In this document: positions 44,854-57,394 of the stretch, piece after piece | Layout: every line of letters starts with the position of its first letter | Position numbering within the stretch: the stretch's first letter is position 1 | Source of the DNA: Atkinsonella hypoxylon | Taxonomy: Eukaryota; Ascomycota; Sordariomycetes; Hypocreales; Clavicipitaceae | DNA: 64,000 nt | Assembly (NCBI GenBank): GCA_000729835.1 | Contig: JFHB01000071.1 | Coordinates: forward strand, 1-64,000 | Direction of reading: 5' to 3' | Notes under the pieces: model-generated | Databases searched by the model: none | Told to the model about the DNA's origin: nothing | Seen by the model: only the letters and a program-made list of their open reading frames with translations | Program-made: the position numbers and the translations under genes

Positions 44854-47632
44854 ATGGCCCCATCGACCGACGACACAGACAGTCCCAGATCATCGCGACC
44901 TTCGCAAGACTCGTTATCATCCGCGTCAACCACGAGCCTGGTCTTCGATCGACTCCAGGAGGAGATGGACAAGCATCCGTCCGACCGTCGAAGCGGCAGC
45001 ACACGGTACCACCTGTCTGCCAAAGATGAAGCCGACTATGAAGATTCCGAGGCTGGGCCTTTCCTTGTTGACCCGCTGCAGCGCAAGCCAATGGACAGGA
45101 GCCTGCGTCGCATCTTGCTGATTGTCGGCGGCATCCTTGCAGCAGCCTGGCTTGCAGGACTGGGTATCTTCGTCATTAAGGGATCCTACAAGCACCCCGA
45201 CGCCGGTTCCCACGCATCCCGCAAGGTGGTCACCCTAGATCAAGTTCTCAGCGGTTACTGGTCTCCGAAAACACAAAGCATCAGCTGGATCGCCGACCCA
45301 GATGGCGACGACGGACTGCTGCTCAAGGTCGGCACCGACGCCGGATACCTGCTCGTCGAGGATGTGCGCGCCAGCAAAGATGGTGCCGTGGCACACGAGA
45401 AGCCCGATTTCAAGCTTGCCAAGTCTCGGACGCTCATGAAGGAGCCTCACTTCATGTACAAGGATGAATTGATGACGCCAAACTGGTCGGAGCCCAGCCC
45501 GGATCTGAAAAAGGTCCTGCTGGCCGTAAACTACAAGAAGAACTGGCGTCACTCCTTCACAGCAACCTACTACATCCTCCATGTCGAGTCCGGCATCGTG
45601 GAGCCCCTGGTGCCTGACAATGCTGAGGCCGAGATCCAGCTTGCCAACTGGAGCCCCAAGAGCAACGCCCTCTCCTTCACCATGGACAACAACGTATACG
45701 TCCGTCGACTTGATGGCGGTGCGCACGACGTGGTGCAGATCACCAAGGACGGAGGCCCAGAGTACTTTTATGGGATCCCTGATTGGGTGTACGAGGAGGA
45801 AGTCTTGGCCGGCCGTTCGGCGACCTGGTGGTCTGACGACGGCCAGTATCTCGCTTTCCTGCGCACCAACGAGACGGCCGTCCCGGAATACGCCATCAAG
45901 TACTACATCCAGCGGCCGACGGGCAGTGAGCCGCTCGAGGGCGAAGAGGCGTATCCTGACATTCGCAACATCAAGTACCCCAAGCCAGGGGCGCACAACC
46001 CCGTCGTCGATGTCCAATACTACGACGTCGTCAAGGGCGATGTGTTCTCCGTCTCGGCATCAGACGGCTTTCCAGACGACAACCGCATCATTTCCAACGT
46101 CCTCTGGGCCGGCGCCAAGGTTCTCGTAAAACAGTCCAATCGCGTGGGCGATGACCTCAAGGTCATCCTAGTCGACCCTACCAGGCGCGAAGCCAAAACC
46201 GTAAACAGCATCAACATTGCCGAAATCGACGGCGGATGGTTTGAGATCTCCCACACAATGACCTATGTGCCCGCGGACCCCAGTAACGGCCGCCCTCACG
46301 ACGGATATGTCGACACCGTCATCCACGAAGGCTACGAACACATCGGATACTTCACGCCCATAGATAACCCGACGCCCCTCATGCTCACCTCGGGAGACTG
46401 GGAGGTCGACGACGCCCCCTCAGCCGTGGACCTCAAGAACAACCTCGTCTACTTTGTCGGCGCAAAGGAGTCCTCCATCCAGCGCCACGTCTACTCCGTC
46501 AAGCTCGACGGCTCCAGCCTGACTGCCCTGACAGACACGTCTTCCGACGGCTACTACACCGCGTCCTTCTCCGCCAACGCCGGCTTCGCCCTCCTCTCCT
46601 ACCGAGGCCCCGAGATACCCTACCAAAAAGTCATCTCGACTCCGTCCGCACCGGCGTCCTACGACCGCACACTTGAGGACAACGCCCTCCTCGCCCAAAA
46701 AGCCAAGAAGCACGAGCTGCCCATCCTGAAATACGGCACCCTCACCATCCACGACAACATCACGGTCAACTACCTCGAGCGCCGCCCCCGACACTTCGAC
46801 CCGAACAAGCAGAACAAGTATCCCGTCCTCTTCCAGCAGTACTCGGGACCGGGATCCCAAACCGTCTCCCAGAAGTTCTCCGTCAACTTCCAGTCCTACG
46901 TCGCCTCCTCCCTAGGCTACCTCGTCGTCACCGTCGACCCCCGCGGCACAGGCTTCCTCGGCCGCCGGCACCGCGTCCCCGTCCGCTCGCAGCTCGGCCT
47001 CCTAGAAGCACAGGACCACATCGCCGCCGCACAGCACTACGCCTCCCTGCCCTACGTCGACGCTTCCCGGCTCGCGCTCTGGGGCTGGTCCTACGGCGGC
47101 TTCCAGACCCTCAAGACGCTCGAGCAGGACGCCGGAGAGACGTACTCGTACGGCATGGCCGTCGCCCCCGTCACAGACTGGCGCTTCTACGACAGCATCT
47201 ACACGGAGCGCTACATGCGTCACCCGCACGACAACCCATCCGGGTACAACGCCTCGGCCATCCAGAACGTCACGGCCCTGGGCATGACCAAGCGCTTCCT
47301 CATGATGCACGGCTCCGCGGACGACAATGTCCATTTCCAAAACTCGCTCACCTTGCTCGACAAATTGAACATGGGCAGTATCGAGAACTACGATGTCCAT
47401 GTCTTTCCCGACAGTGACCATGGCATTTCGTTCCATGGCGCAAACCGCGTCGTGTACGACAGTAAGTTTAGCCGCCTTCCTCGCTCCATCCAAGTTTTAA
47501 AGATTCGCCACAAGGTTGAAAGGAAAGATGATGCTGATCTGTGCTCCAGAGTTGAACGACTGGCTTATCAATGCATTCAATGGCGAGTGGTTGAAAATTA
47601 CTAACCCTAAGCCTATTGATACGAGGAGGTAA
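44854..47632 (+). CDS. dapB: Dipeptidyl aminopeptidase B, type II vacuolar membrane serine peptidase (DPP IV family)
   Basis: Exons 44854-47461 and 47550-47632 encode 896 aa. The 88-bp intron has GTAAGT and CTCCAG, and the second exon adds only the last 26 residues, giving V-Y-D-K-L-N-D-W-L-I-N-A-F. After a Ser-rich cytosolic tail of about 85 residues, one hydrophobic segment (I-L-L-I-V-G-G-I-L-A-A-A-W-L-A-G) anchors the protein. An eight-bladed propeller region follows, with Glu-Glu in V-Y-E-E-E-V-L-A, which binds the substrate N-terminus. The S9B catalytic triad is S746 (G-W-S-Y-G-G), D823 or D824 (A-D-D-N-V-H-F) and H856 (D-H-G-I-S-F-H). It removes X-Pro and X-Ala dipeptides. I chose the ATG at 44854; the frame upstream lacks an ATG. 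Ste13-type Golgi relatives share the architecture, so the compartment is inferred. Confidence 0.93.
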
Positions 47633-48296
47633 GAAAGAAAGGACGAGAAGGAGATGGACTTGAAGGGGTTTATGCAGCATTTGCTATGTCTACAATAGAA
47701 TGTTCATGGTTCAGCGCGTTCAACAAGCGATGCTTTGCATTCGGAATCTTGCTCATCTTGGGGAAGGCAGTTCGTATCAGGGGCTTTATCGGACATCACT
47801 TGGGCTTGTAGAAAATATAAATGCAAAATGGATGACTATCATACAACATACAGTGGCTTGGGTTTCTCGCCCCCCTCTCCCCTTATGGTCTTGTCTGGCT
47901 CCATATCAAAGTCTGCCTTCAGTCTAGCTTAGCTGTAGCAACTCGATCCCTCATTTCGGCCCCCTTGCCGTATTTTAAGGCCGCCATCCAGCCAGGCGTC
48001 TCCTCTGTAAATGGAAAACAACAAAGACTACGCTGCTCGACCAAGATATATTGGCCGCCACTTTTTCCCTTCATATCTTCCCATAGCACAAAGCAACAAA
48101 AAAAATAAGAGTTCAATGATTACACTTTCGTGAGCTTGATCGATATTCCCCAAGTCTTCTTCCACGTGGTGAGGCTTCTCCAGCCCTTGTTTGGGGTGGC
48201 TTCCTACTTCATATTGCATTCTTCACTTAGGTGAGGATGCGACAAGCCATGCATGGGAACCTGTGCAGGATACCACGCCCAAACCGGCACTTGCAT
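47633..48296. other. Convergent spacer between dapB and clathrin
   Basis: The 664 bp hold both 3' ends and no recognisable gene. Confidence 0.5.
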
Positions 48297-51200
48297 CTAG
48301 TATCCATAGCCGGTGGGTAGCGGTGCGAAGCCGTTTGCCTGCTGGTAGGGCGCTGGCGAGGTGCTGCTCATGTTGCCGCCTGGTCCAGCGGTAATCAGGA
48401 GGCGACCGCCACCCAGAATAGGAGTGTTGTCTTCGGTCTTCTCCTGCTCCTTCTCCTTGGCCTTGCGGGCTTCATTATCAGCCTTTAGCGAAGCAATCTC
48501 CTTGGTTTGCTCCGCCAGCATGTTGATCATATATGGCATTGTGAAGTCGTTGAGGCCGTGGCGCCATGACAGCTCCAATACAAGATCGGGGCGAATGAGA
48601 TCGTTGCATGCGTACAACATGCCAGTGTAGCACTCGCGATGACCAATGTCAACAAACTGTGAGGTTCAATCGTTAGCAACGAACACCATTATTTCTCTAG
48701 TGGCAACAATTGGCAACTAGGTTAATGCTCGGACTCACGTAACGCAGAAGATCATTGACTATTTCGCTTTTGCCAGAAATGGCAGAAGTCTCGATAGCAT
48801 CCTTAAAGAGTTTGTCCTGCTTAGACAATGCGATCGATTTCTCCCATCGTTTGTTCTTGCGGTAGATACTGGCGGCAATCTGGCGGAAGAAAATCAAATC
48901 ATGCTTCTCAAGGCGGCCGGCTAGTTCATTAGCGTCATAGTTATCGTAGTTTTGAACAGAGTCTCTCAAGGTCTTGTAGTCTTCTTCCTCGATGAGCAGG
49001 TCGTTGACAGCCTCGTTGACAGTGCGCTTATTCTGTGATTGAACGTTTAGTAGGAAAGGCTTGATCAGAGGCAAGCTATCGTTCTTCTGGAACATCTTGA
49101 CAACCCGATTTACATCAATACGAGGCGTCAGCGCAGCCAGCAGATCGGTAATTAGCGATGGGTGCTGCTCAACGTAGAACTTTATGGCGCGGTAATAAAT
49201 TTCTAGGTTGGCAACCTTGACGACGATTTCCTTGAATTGCTGGTGGTCCCAAGAGTTCTCGGGACGCTCAATGACAGCCAGGGCAGCATTATCAAACTCG
49301 TCGTAGTGGTAGTAGCAGAAAACAAGCTCCGGCCACAAATTAGCTTCATCGCAGGCTCGGATCATTTTGGGCATGTTCATTCTTGACCAGAAAATCTTGA
49401 TGTGTTCCATCAAGCGTTCAGGGTGATATTTGGAAAGCGCGATACCTAATTCAGTGAACATTCCCATGTGAGCACGCTCAAGGCCGAGACCTTGCTCAAG
49501 CAGGCTGATGAGCTCATCGAAGTACCCATTCCGCTCGTATTCCTTGACCAGGGTTTGCAACTGCTCGGCATCGACAATCAAGTTTAGACCGCAAATCTGG
49601 GCGAGACGGAATTCCTTCTTCTGCACACAGGCTTCATGGACTTGCTTCCAGACTTTGATATTGTTTGCTTTGCGGGCGCAGTCCACAGCAGCTTGATAAT
49701 CGCCCAAGTGGACTAGAGTAGTGGCAAGCTTGGCCCAATTGGAGATACTGGTGTAAAAGATCTTGGATGCCTCGAATAATCCCTCCTCGTAAGCCTTGTC
49801 ACCGGACTCTTCGATATTAGCAACATTGGTGGCGCGCAAGAAGTCCTCAAGTTCGGGAAGCTGGTCCAGGCGAGCATAGCAGAATGCTAGAGCAGTGTCG
49901 ATAACGGGCTCTCGGAGGGTCTTGCGTGCCATGCGTAGATATTTGACCAGTTCCTCGTTCTTGCCGGCACGTGTGGCAATCTCAATCACCTCAGCGTGGT
50001 TCTTGGGGTCCCCAGCCTTGATGTACGACTCGATAGCGTCTGGTACGCGGAGACCGTCAAGCTGGGCCTTGGCAACCTTGCTCCAGACCTCGGGAATATC
50101 AACTTCCTCCGCGTATGCCTGAGATCTATCAATGCTGACAACTTGTTCTACAAGAACGTCAACCGCGGCAGTCTTGTTGTCAGCCTTCTTGTAAATCTCG
50201 AAAGCTTCCTCGAACAAACCAACATCAATGCAAGAAGTGGCAATCTCGTCAGCATTGTATCCATCAAGCTTGTGAATGTAGTCCATGACACGGCTCTTAT
50301 CAGCCTTGGCAGCAGTAAACATGAGGAGGTTTTGCAAGTTTTGATTATCGCTGAAGGGTGAAGGCTCGAGCACAATCTTTTCAAGCAGCTCAATAAGCTC
50401 GAGGGGAAGATCGTTCTCCAGAAATGAAGCCACGGCAACAGAGACTTTGGCAGGGTCGGCAGACTCGGGAATGGCAGTGGAAGTGACCTGGTCAACCACT
50501 GAGCGACGGTGGATGTTGTTTTCGCTAAGAACAAAGTTCCAAAGCTCCATATCTGATCTCTCCAAAAGGTAACGAGCCTGGGCTCGGTACATGGAGTTCT
50601 CATTGGTAATGTTGACTAATTCGAGGTCGTTTTGACCCTTAGAGTAGGCAATATATGCCAAATTAGGGTCACGCTTCTCGCAGTATTTACCCACAATCAG
50701 AGTGTCATACTGATCATTTTCTTTCAGGAACTTCTCTGGGTTGTTGTTGGAGTCAATGTAAATTTTGGCGAGGGCATTGTAAACGGCCTGTTGCTGGTTG
50801 CCTGATTGCAGGGTAGCCTCCAAGAAGGGCAGCAGAAGCTTCAAGCGGTTTCGCGATTCTGCTTCAGATACAAGCTCGTCAATATTGATTTGCTGGGCAT
50901 TTACAGTGCCAAGAAGTTGCTTGATAATGTCTTCGCTACAATCGACATCAAGCAAGCCACCAATAACAGCTGGAGTCCTGCCAGGATTTACGCGCTGAAC
51001 ATAGGCCTCGATAGCCTGAAACTGCTGGTTCTGGTAGAGATAAAGGATCAAGTCATGGACGAAGTTGAACCGATCACAGACAATGATCAGGGGAAGTTGC
51101 TCAGGCAATTTGGCCTCTTTCAAGAAATTCTTTACCTTCTCGGGGTTGTAGTGGTTGCTATCTCGGCAGATGCGCTCAACCTCGTTAAGTTGATTGGATC

Positions 51201-53611
51201 TAGTGGCAGCTTCGATATACTTAAAATGAACATCTGGGTCCTCAGAGAGGTTGACGATGCTACCAAGATAGTAGAAAAGGCCTTCTGAGGTCTTGTACTT
51301 CTCAAAGAGATCAATGAGACGGACAGGTCCAAGTAGTTCCGAATACTTGGTGGCGATGTTAACAACAGACTGCAGATTCTGGCGGATGTTGTGTTTCATC
51401 ATGGCGTCAAGGCAATCAAGTGATTGTTCCACAAGCAGTTTACCGAAGTAGTTACTAAACCATTCAGGGTTGAAGTTGGGGTTGCCGGGGATGCTGACAA
51501 TGACGCGCTTGATAGCCTCGGGATCTTCATACAACTCGAGGGCTTTCTGAGGCAGGCCAGCCTGCTCACAAAGTTGAGCGATACGCGACTTATCGAAATG
51601 AGTGAACATATCGTTGCCCAAGATAGCTTCGGCGACCTGAGGAGCATGCATCAGGTTCATCTCCAACAGCCTGGTCTGTAAGCGGGCGTGCTCTGGGTTG
51701 TTATCCTTGAGAGCGTCCAACAAGAAAGCGGTCGCTTGCTGGACCATGCCCTGAGACTGGAAGATATCACAGACTCGCTCAAAATCGACCAATGGACCTT
51801 GCTCGCTGTTGGCTAATGCTGTGGCGAAGTCACCACCCTTCTCAGGGTTGAGCTGAATAATGTGCTGCAAAAGTTGAATGTAATCGGGCTGATATCCTGT
51901 CTGGGCGGTATATGGCAAGATCTTGTCAAATTGGCCAGTCTCGGCAAAGCCAGCAACCACCTTCTGGGGAATATTAGCCTTGAGGTAGATGCCCAAAGCC
52001 ATGTCGACATCATAGGGTCGGACCATATCACCCAGTTGTTCAGAACAGTCCAGCTTGCCTTTTTGGAGCCACTTTACGAGGAGGTCCTGTCTTTGGTGGT
52101 GAAGTACAGACGTGGCTAGCTCAAGAGTCTCGTGTCGGTTCAAAGAGCCCTTGTCGAGGAGCATACCGAAGTATACTAGGCTCGATGACAGTTGACCCTT
52201 TTCAGCCGGTATTCGCTTGAACTTCTCGATGGTCTCTGGTGTGCGGAGGAAGCCTCGTGGCGAGTTAGCAGCAATCTTGGCCGCCTCGACATAGTTTCCG
52301 GAGTTAAAAAGTTGGTCGAACTGCTTCGCATAGAGGTTGTCCGCACCAGGCAATCCAGCTCGGGAAGCCAGCTTGATGGCAATTTCGCTATTTGCGGGGT
52401 TTTCAAGAAGGTAGGGAATCACGGTCGTCTCATCAACGGTAACGAATAGGACTTGACCCTTGCGATTGATAGCCACAAGACCGGCAGATTCGTTGTCGGG
52501 GCAGCTGGTGAAAATTGTCTCGCTCGAAATTCGGTTCATGTATATCATCGTACCAGTCTCTAGGTCGTACAAATGAATGAAGCCGTACTTTGTAACCATG
52601 AAAATGACGCCATATTTTTGAGAGATCTGCAGCGCCACTGGAAAGTCGTTTGTGGCTTCGGGCGGAAAGAAGATCTCGACAGCCTTCTTCTGAAAGACTG
52701 GGTTAGACTCGGCGTGATCGACTTCTACTATATGCAACTTGGCGCCAGTAGCTGTTCGAACTGCAAAGCTGAACAGTTTTGTGTCTTGCGGAGCGCCCTC
52801 CAACCGTAGAGAGCCAAAGGCAGCAGCATGGCCCTCGATGGCTTGGCTGATGCCACGGTCCTTCGAATACAATTGCATGGCACCCACGACACGGCCTTGT
52901 TGGGACGAAATGCCGACTACTACCATCCATTTGCCGTCCTCATTAGCACGGTAGTTGATGATTTGGCAGCCCTGGCACGCAACATCATAGTCAGCTTATG
53001 CACTGTTGAAACGCAGGAAGATGCAGAGGTAAAGACGGACATTGAGATTAGCATTTCGCTCAAACACCTTGACGGGAGCATCTTGCCCGGCATCGTAGAC
53101 GTCCCAGTGGTAGACGCTGCTGGTTGTGATGAGGCCCAGTGTCGAATTGCTGATCCATTTCCAGAACTGAACATCTTCGTTCATTGTACAAGACTTGAGC
53201 TTCTTCTTCTGCTCCAGATCAAAAATCTGCAGCGTCCTTGACTGAGCCTTCAAGGCAATGATCTGCTTATTCCAGTGCATGACGGCACTGTCGGCCTTGA
53301 TCGGTCGGCGCGTGACATTGTAGCCATTCTTCAGCTCAACAATCACAACCTCGGGCTGCGCTGCCTCGCTCTTCTTCTCGCGGATGCACACATATGAATC
53401 GGACTCCAGTGTCTGCAGAGAAACAAATGCTCATGTTAGTGTTCGACGAGAAACACATACGATTTGTTCAAGAACGCCATCGTAATTAGGATGAAGCTTG
53501 CGCTGGAGGGGATGATGAACTCACGCAAGAGTTAAAGCCAATTGATTGTGTGTCCACCCCAACATTGGCGAGCTGGACCAGCTCCTGAAACTTAATGGGC
53601 AGAGGCGCCAT
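48297..53611 (-). CDS. chc1: Clathrin heavy chain
   Basis: Four exons, 53611-53525, 53412-53041, 52971-48739 and 48656-48297, encode 1683 aa, the expected size. The N-terminus M-A-P-L-P-I-K-F-Q-E-L-V-Q-L opens the seven-bladed propeller (to about residue 330), which binds clathrin-box adaptors. Long alpha-helical repeats fill the rest, including D-I-F-Q-S-Q-G-M-V-Q-Q-A and the R-E-P-V-I-D-T-A-L-A-F-C-Y segment. The C-terminal part carries the trimerisation region (W-R-H-G-L-N-D-F-T-M-P) and ends with L-L-I-T-A-G-P-G-G, resembling the QLMLT uncoating motif of other clathrins. It forms triskelia that coat vesicles at plasma membrane, endosomes and trans-Golgi. Intron 2 has a less usual GTCCGT donor; it is set by the conserved G-C-Q-I-I-N-Y join. 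Confidence 0.96.
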
Positions 53612-54603
53612 CGCGCCGGACTCGACTTGCTACGTGAAGTGAGAGGCCAGGCAAGAAATATGTATCGGCGCCGTTCGATTGGTGGCAATTGATGCCCTTG
53701 GGATCAGATTATAATGTGTGGCCGATCGGTGGATGACAGTCCAAAGTGGGTGCCTGGTGACGACGTAGGAAGAATTGGGCGAAAGCTTCCATGCGCCGAG
53801 CGGTATCAGCGGGAAAGCAGTTGCGGAACGGAGAAAATGAGAAAAATGAAGCCCAAAGGATCGAGATAGAAGTGACGAAAAGAGGGTGATGAGATCGCGT
53901 CCGTGAACTGCTAGTGAGCAAAGCAGACAGGTAGACGGGGTGCGTGCGGGATACTTGAAGATGGTAATATTAAGTTGTTTGGGGAGGTCAGGAGAAGAGT
54001 CTCCGTTTGGCTACCTGTTCCTACACGGCCTGCCAATTGCTGTTGGCAGCTGGCAGCTGGCAGCTGGCCAATGGAATAGTGAGGGAATAAAGAAAATCCG
54101 GGCCAGAGACCTGAGGCGGGACGCGACAAGGGCACGAGTTTATCACACCTGACCACAATTACTTTTTCCCGTTCAACGGCGTAGAGGATGGCGGCTTGGT
54201 TTTTAACATACGTCGTCCCTTGAGTTTCTGTTATGGAGCATCTATGTCAGTCACATTTGCGAATCCGACTGCAAGTTGATGCGAAAGCAATGCTACGATT
54301 GTTTGTGGCGCCCTACGATGAAAACAAAACAGATCGTCGTGCGTTTGATAGAATGAAGGTAATGGTCACAGGTTCTGAGCCAGCCTCAAACAAATGTAGC
54401 TTTTGGCAAGGCTTTCATAAATGCGTTCACAATTATCTATTAAATGGCAACAAATAACAGCGCCTAATCTATCGAATGAGAACTGTCCCTATGTATTAGG
54501 AGGCGTCGCATTGTTATCATAGTGATGGTTCAGGGAATGTGCTGGGATTTCAACCAGTCAAAGTGATTTTTTATTAAGCCATGAAGCCAATTCCATGTTT
54601 GCT
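53612..54603. other. Clathrin promoter region
   Basis: The 992 bp between two minus-strand genes hold no recognisable gene. A triple TGGCAGC repeat lies at about 54043-54067. Confidence 0.5.
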
Positions 54604-55748
54604 CTAAGCATATTTCTTGACCATCCTCAGTAATGCCTCATTCACCTCCTCGGGACTTGTCGCATTGAGGTAATGGCCGCCTCCCTCAACAAACGTCAAC
54701 GTCGCTTCTGGAGCTGCGGTGAACAGCTTGATATGTTCCTTCGGCACGGTGGTACCAAATATAGGATCCTCGGAGCCCTGGGGAAAGTTGTCAGCTGCGG
54801 AGCAGGATCAAGGCGGGGATAAAGGTGAAGAGAAACGGCGCATACCTGGAGCCAGTATACGGGACATTTTAAATCCCGCAATCGGAACAAAAGACCATCT
54901 CTTTCTATTAGACATGCCAAAGCCATACGTAACTTTCGACGACCCTCGTCGCCCGAGTAGACAGACTTCAGCGTTGCATCCCAGAACGACAATGTCTCAG
55001 GAGAAACGGTTCCGGAAAATCCTAGTTGGGCAACCATTCCACGCCATGCCTCGTCAACTACAAAGTTGGGGGTTGGGGTAGCACTGCACCAACTATCGTA
55101 GAAAGAAGCCAGTTGGGTCTGAGGATCCCAGCAACCCTTTTCGCGGGACGCAGCTGACTCACAATCCATGGAAGTGCCAAGGGGCAGGAGACCCAGGATC
55201 TAGACACACGTGCATTAGGCATCGATATCAGATTAATATGACAGCTCTTTCCGATGGGGTGGCATCGCTTAATAAACCTTATTATTACCTACCCTGTCAG
55301 GTGCAAGGAGGGCCATGCGGACTACCACCCAACCTCCTTGGCTAGTTCCGACGGCAAACGCCTTTTCAACGTGAAGTGCGTCCATTACCTGGAGTGCCAT
55401 GGTAGCTGTGTCCCAATAGGTGAATTGCTCAGAAATCGAGCTGGTTGCGCCATGACCGAGTGGCTCAATGGCCAGAAGGTTGACAGTATCGGTTAGAACT
55501 TGGCTCTCAAATTGTACGTTGTACAGTGATGCGGTTGTACACATAGAGTTGATGAGCACGACTGTGGGCTTGTTGGGATCCAGAGATCTACCAGAGAGTC
55601 TATAACCAGCTTTGATTCCGCCCAGATGAGGCACGTTGATTGTTGTCGTTGTCGTTGCCGTTGTCGTTGCCGTAGCCGTAGCCGTAGCCGTAGCCGTAGC
55701 CGTAGCCGTTGCCGTTGCCCTTGTCCTTGTTGTTGTTGTTGCAGCCAT
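54604..55748 (-). CDS. Alpha/beta-hydrolase fold protein with Thr-Ala repeat leader
   Basis: Exons 55748-55293, 55199-54846 and 54777-54604 encode 327 aa. Joins give P-D-R-I-L-G-L-L and W-L-Q-G-S-E-D-P-I-F-G. Residues about 4-36 are nearly all Thr and Ala, produced by a GGCTAC-like hexanucleotide array. The hydrolase core follows: V-V-L-I-N-S-M (strand before the oxyanion loop), E-P-L-G-H-G-A-T-S, nucleophile elbow G-T-S136-Q-G-G, acid in E-D-P-I-F-G, and His in G-G-G-H-Y-L near the C-terminus. The triad is complete, so it is probably active. The substrate cannot be told; esterase, lipase-like and C-C hydrolase members share this pattern. The start may lie further in, since the repeat leader is unlikely to be part of the fold, but no later ATG precedes the first core strand. 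Confidence 0.85.
55636..55718. repeat. In-frame hexanucleotide array encoding Thr-Ala
   Basis: On the minus strand, about thirteen units of ACGGCT/ACGGCA type encode the (Thr-Ala)n leader of the hydrolase. The central GTAGCC (plus-strand) copies are identical; both flanks are degenerate. Confidence 0.85.
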
Positions 55749-57394
55749 TTTGTCATGAACAGAAAGCGATTGAGCGTAAGAGACTGTAACACTTACTGGA
55801 GAGACTCGCCGTGTTATTACTTTTTTATTACTGCCTCGCTAAGCGCTTTGTGCGCTTTTTGCTTGATGCAAGGGGCCTTCAGTTATGTTATGGTACGAGA
55901 GCGATGGCGTCATGGCTGAAGACCAATGTGATTCGATGTTGTCGGTGGCATTCCTTTAAACTCGTTTGTTAAGGTGTGTTGTAACAGTTATTCGCATGCG
56001 TCTATAGTAGATGACGGGTATGTGGACCCAACTCTAATTGAATTAGCTCTGAAGTACTCCGTAATTCTAAGTATATGGTTGGTTATCTTTGTGGATATTA
56101 ATTCTATAAAGACAATTAGTTTACGGAATAGTACATACATGCATATAGATACAGCTACGCTACGCCTGTCTTGAGTGTTGCCAGCCGGGCAGCGCCGCCC
56201 ACAAGCACGTTCGGGGTTCCAGTAAATCTCAGGTTCCAGACCATGTGTGCGTTGGTCCAGGAGGGGTGTATTTTTGGCCAGAATAGCAGGCGGTGAAGAG
56301 TCTGGCAAATGCGAATCACACAGTGTGTTAGTGCGGATTAAACATTTTTGTATCTAGTAGTATATACATTAATATCTAGTGGTACATGCACTAATATCTG
56401 GCAGTATATGCATGCTAATATCTAACTAGTGGTACAGTGCTGTATAAATGCACGCTGTATACGGAATAGACTCTAGATCTCTTGCTTAGAAATTCATACT
56501 GTGTGATTAGCATATGCTATTCTGCCCAAAAATACACCCGTTCTGGACCTGTTCTGGACCAACACACACATGGTCTGGACCTGAGATTTACTGTACTCCC
56601 AGCACGTTCACCTGCCAGTTTCGCCGGTATGCTCCGTCATAACGGGTGGTCCCAAGGCCAGCAGGCTTTGTTTCAATGTATTTAATTGTTTCTTGAGCGA
56701 CGTCGACGTCGCAGTGGCTGGTACCAAACAGCAATACCTCGATTCATTTTGATCGTCTGAAAGGGACGGGAACCAGCGGCGGCGGCAGCGCTAGGTTTTG
56801 CTCCAACTCCAGGCAGCAGGTTTCATTTCGCCTTGACTGACCACAGAGTCTCCTCTGGGGGCTACATATGGCCCGGTGCTGAGCAATAGCACCCGAACCA
56901 ATAAGTTAATAAGTACATGTATTCCGATCACAGAGCATGGCACTTGCCGTGCAAGTCGGGTATATAGTCGACAATCACTTATCGTCTTGGTCTTGGAAAA
57001 GCAATACCTACGTGGGGCAGCCACCCTTCTCCCGGATGTGATTGGTGCCATTAGTCTCGTCAAGCAGGGGCTGACAGGCTATTGTCCACCACCAGTGGGG
57101 TCAAATGCTGGGAACTCCATTTGCCGCGGCCACATCAGACGAAGACAAACGGATATAAAATATAAACCGGTTGACTACGGAGTACTATAGGCGCAATTTT
57201 TTTCATGGCCACATGGACTTTGGGACGGCAAGGGAGTCGTCAGAGGGGCGTCCCGTTCTCCTTAGATATAAATTCGTTCTGGATCCTTTCTGTTTCCTAA
57301 GATGATCTCTTGAATCTGTCAAGGTGTGACGTGACGTGACCGACTCGTTGTATTAATCAATGACAATTGGGGAGCTGGCGTTTACAAGCGTTAA
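55749..57394. other. Spacer holding an inverted-repeat element
   Basis: The 1.6 kb separate divergent genes. An imperfect inverted repeat at 56204-56613 is annotated separately. TACGGAGTAC motifs lie near 56055 and 57175. No gene was recognised. Confidence 0.55.
56204..56613. mobile_element. Candidate inverted-repeat (MITE-like) element, about 410 bp
   Basis: Arms at about 56204-56330 and 56498-56613 are inverted relative to each other. Shared stretches include CAGTAAATCTCAGG, CCAGACCATGTGTG, GGGTGTATTTTTGG, CAGAATAGCA and AATCACACAG. One arm carries a roughly 20-bp extra segment. The 170-bp centre is A/T-rich with three or four degenerate units near AATATCTAGTGGTACATGCA. It has no coding capacity. 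Exact ends and a target duplication could not be fixed. Confidence 0.6.
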
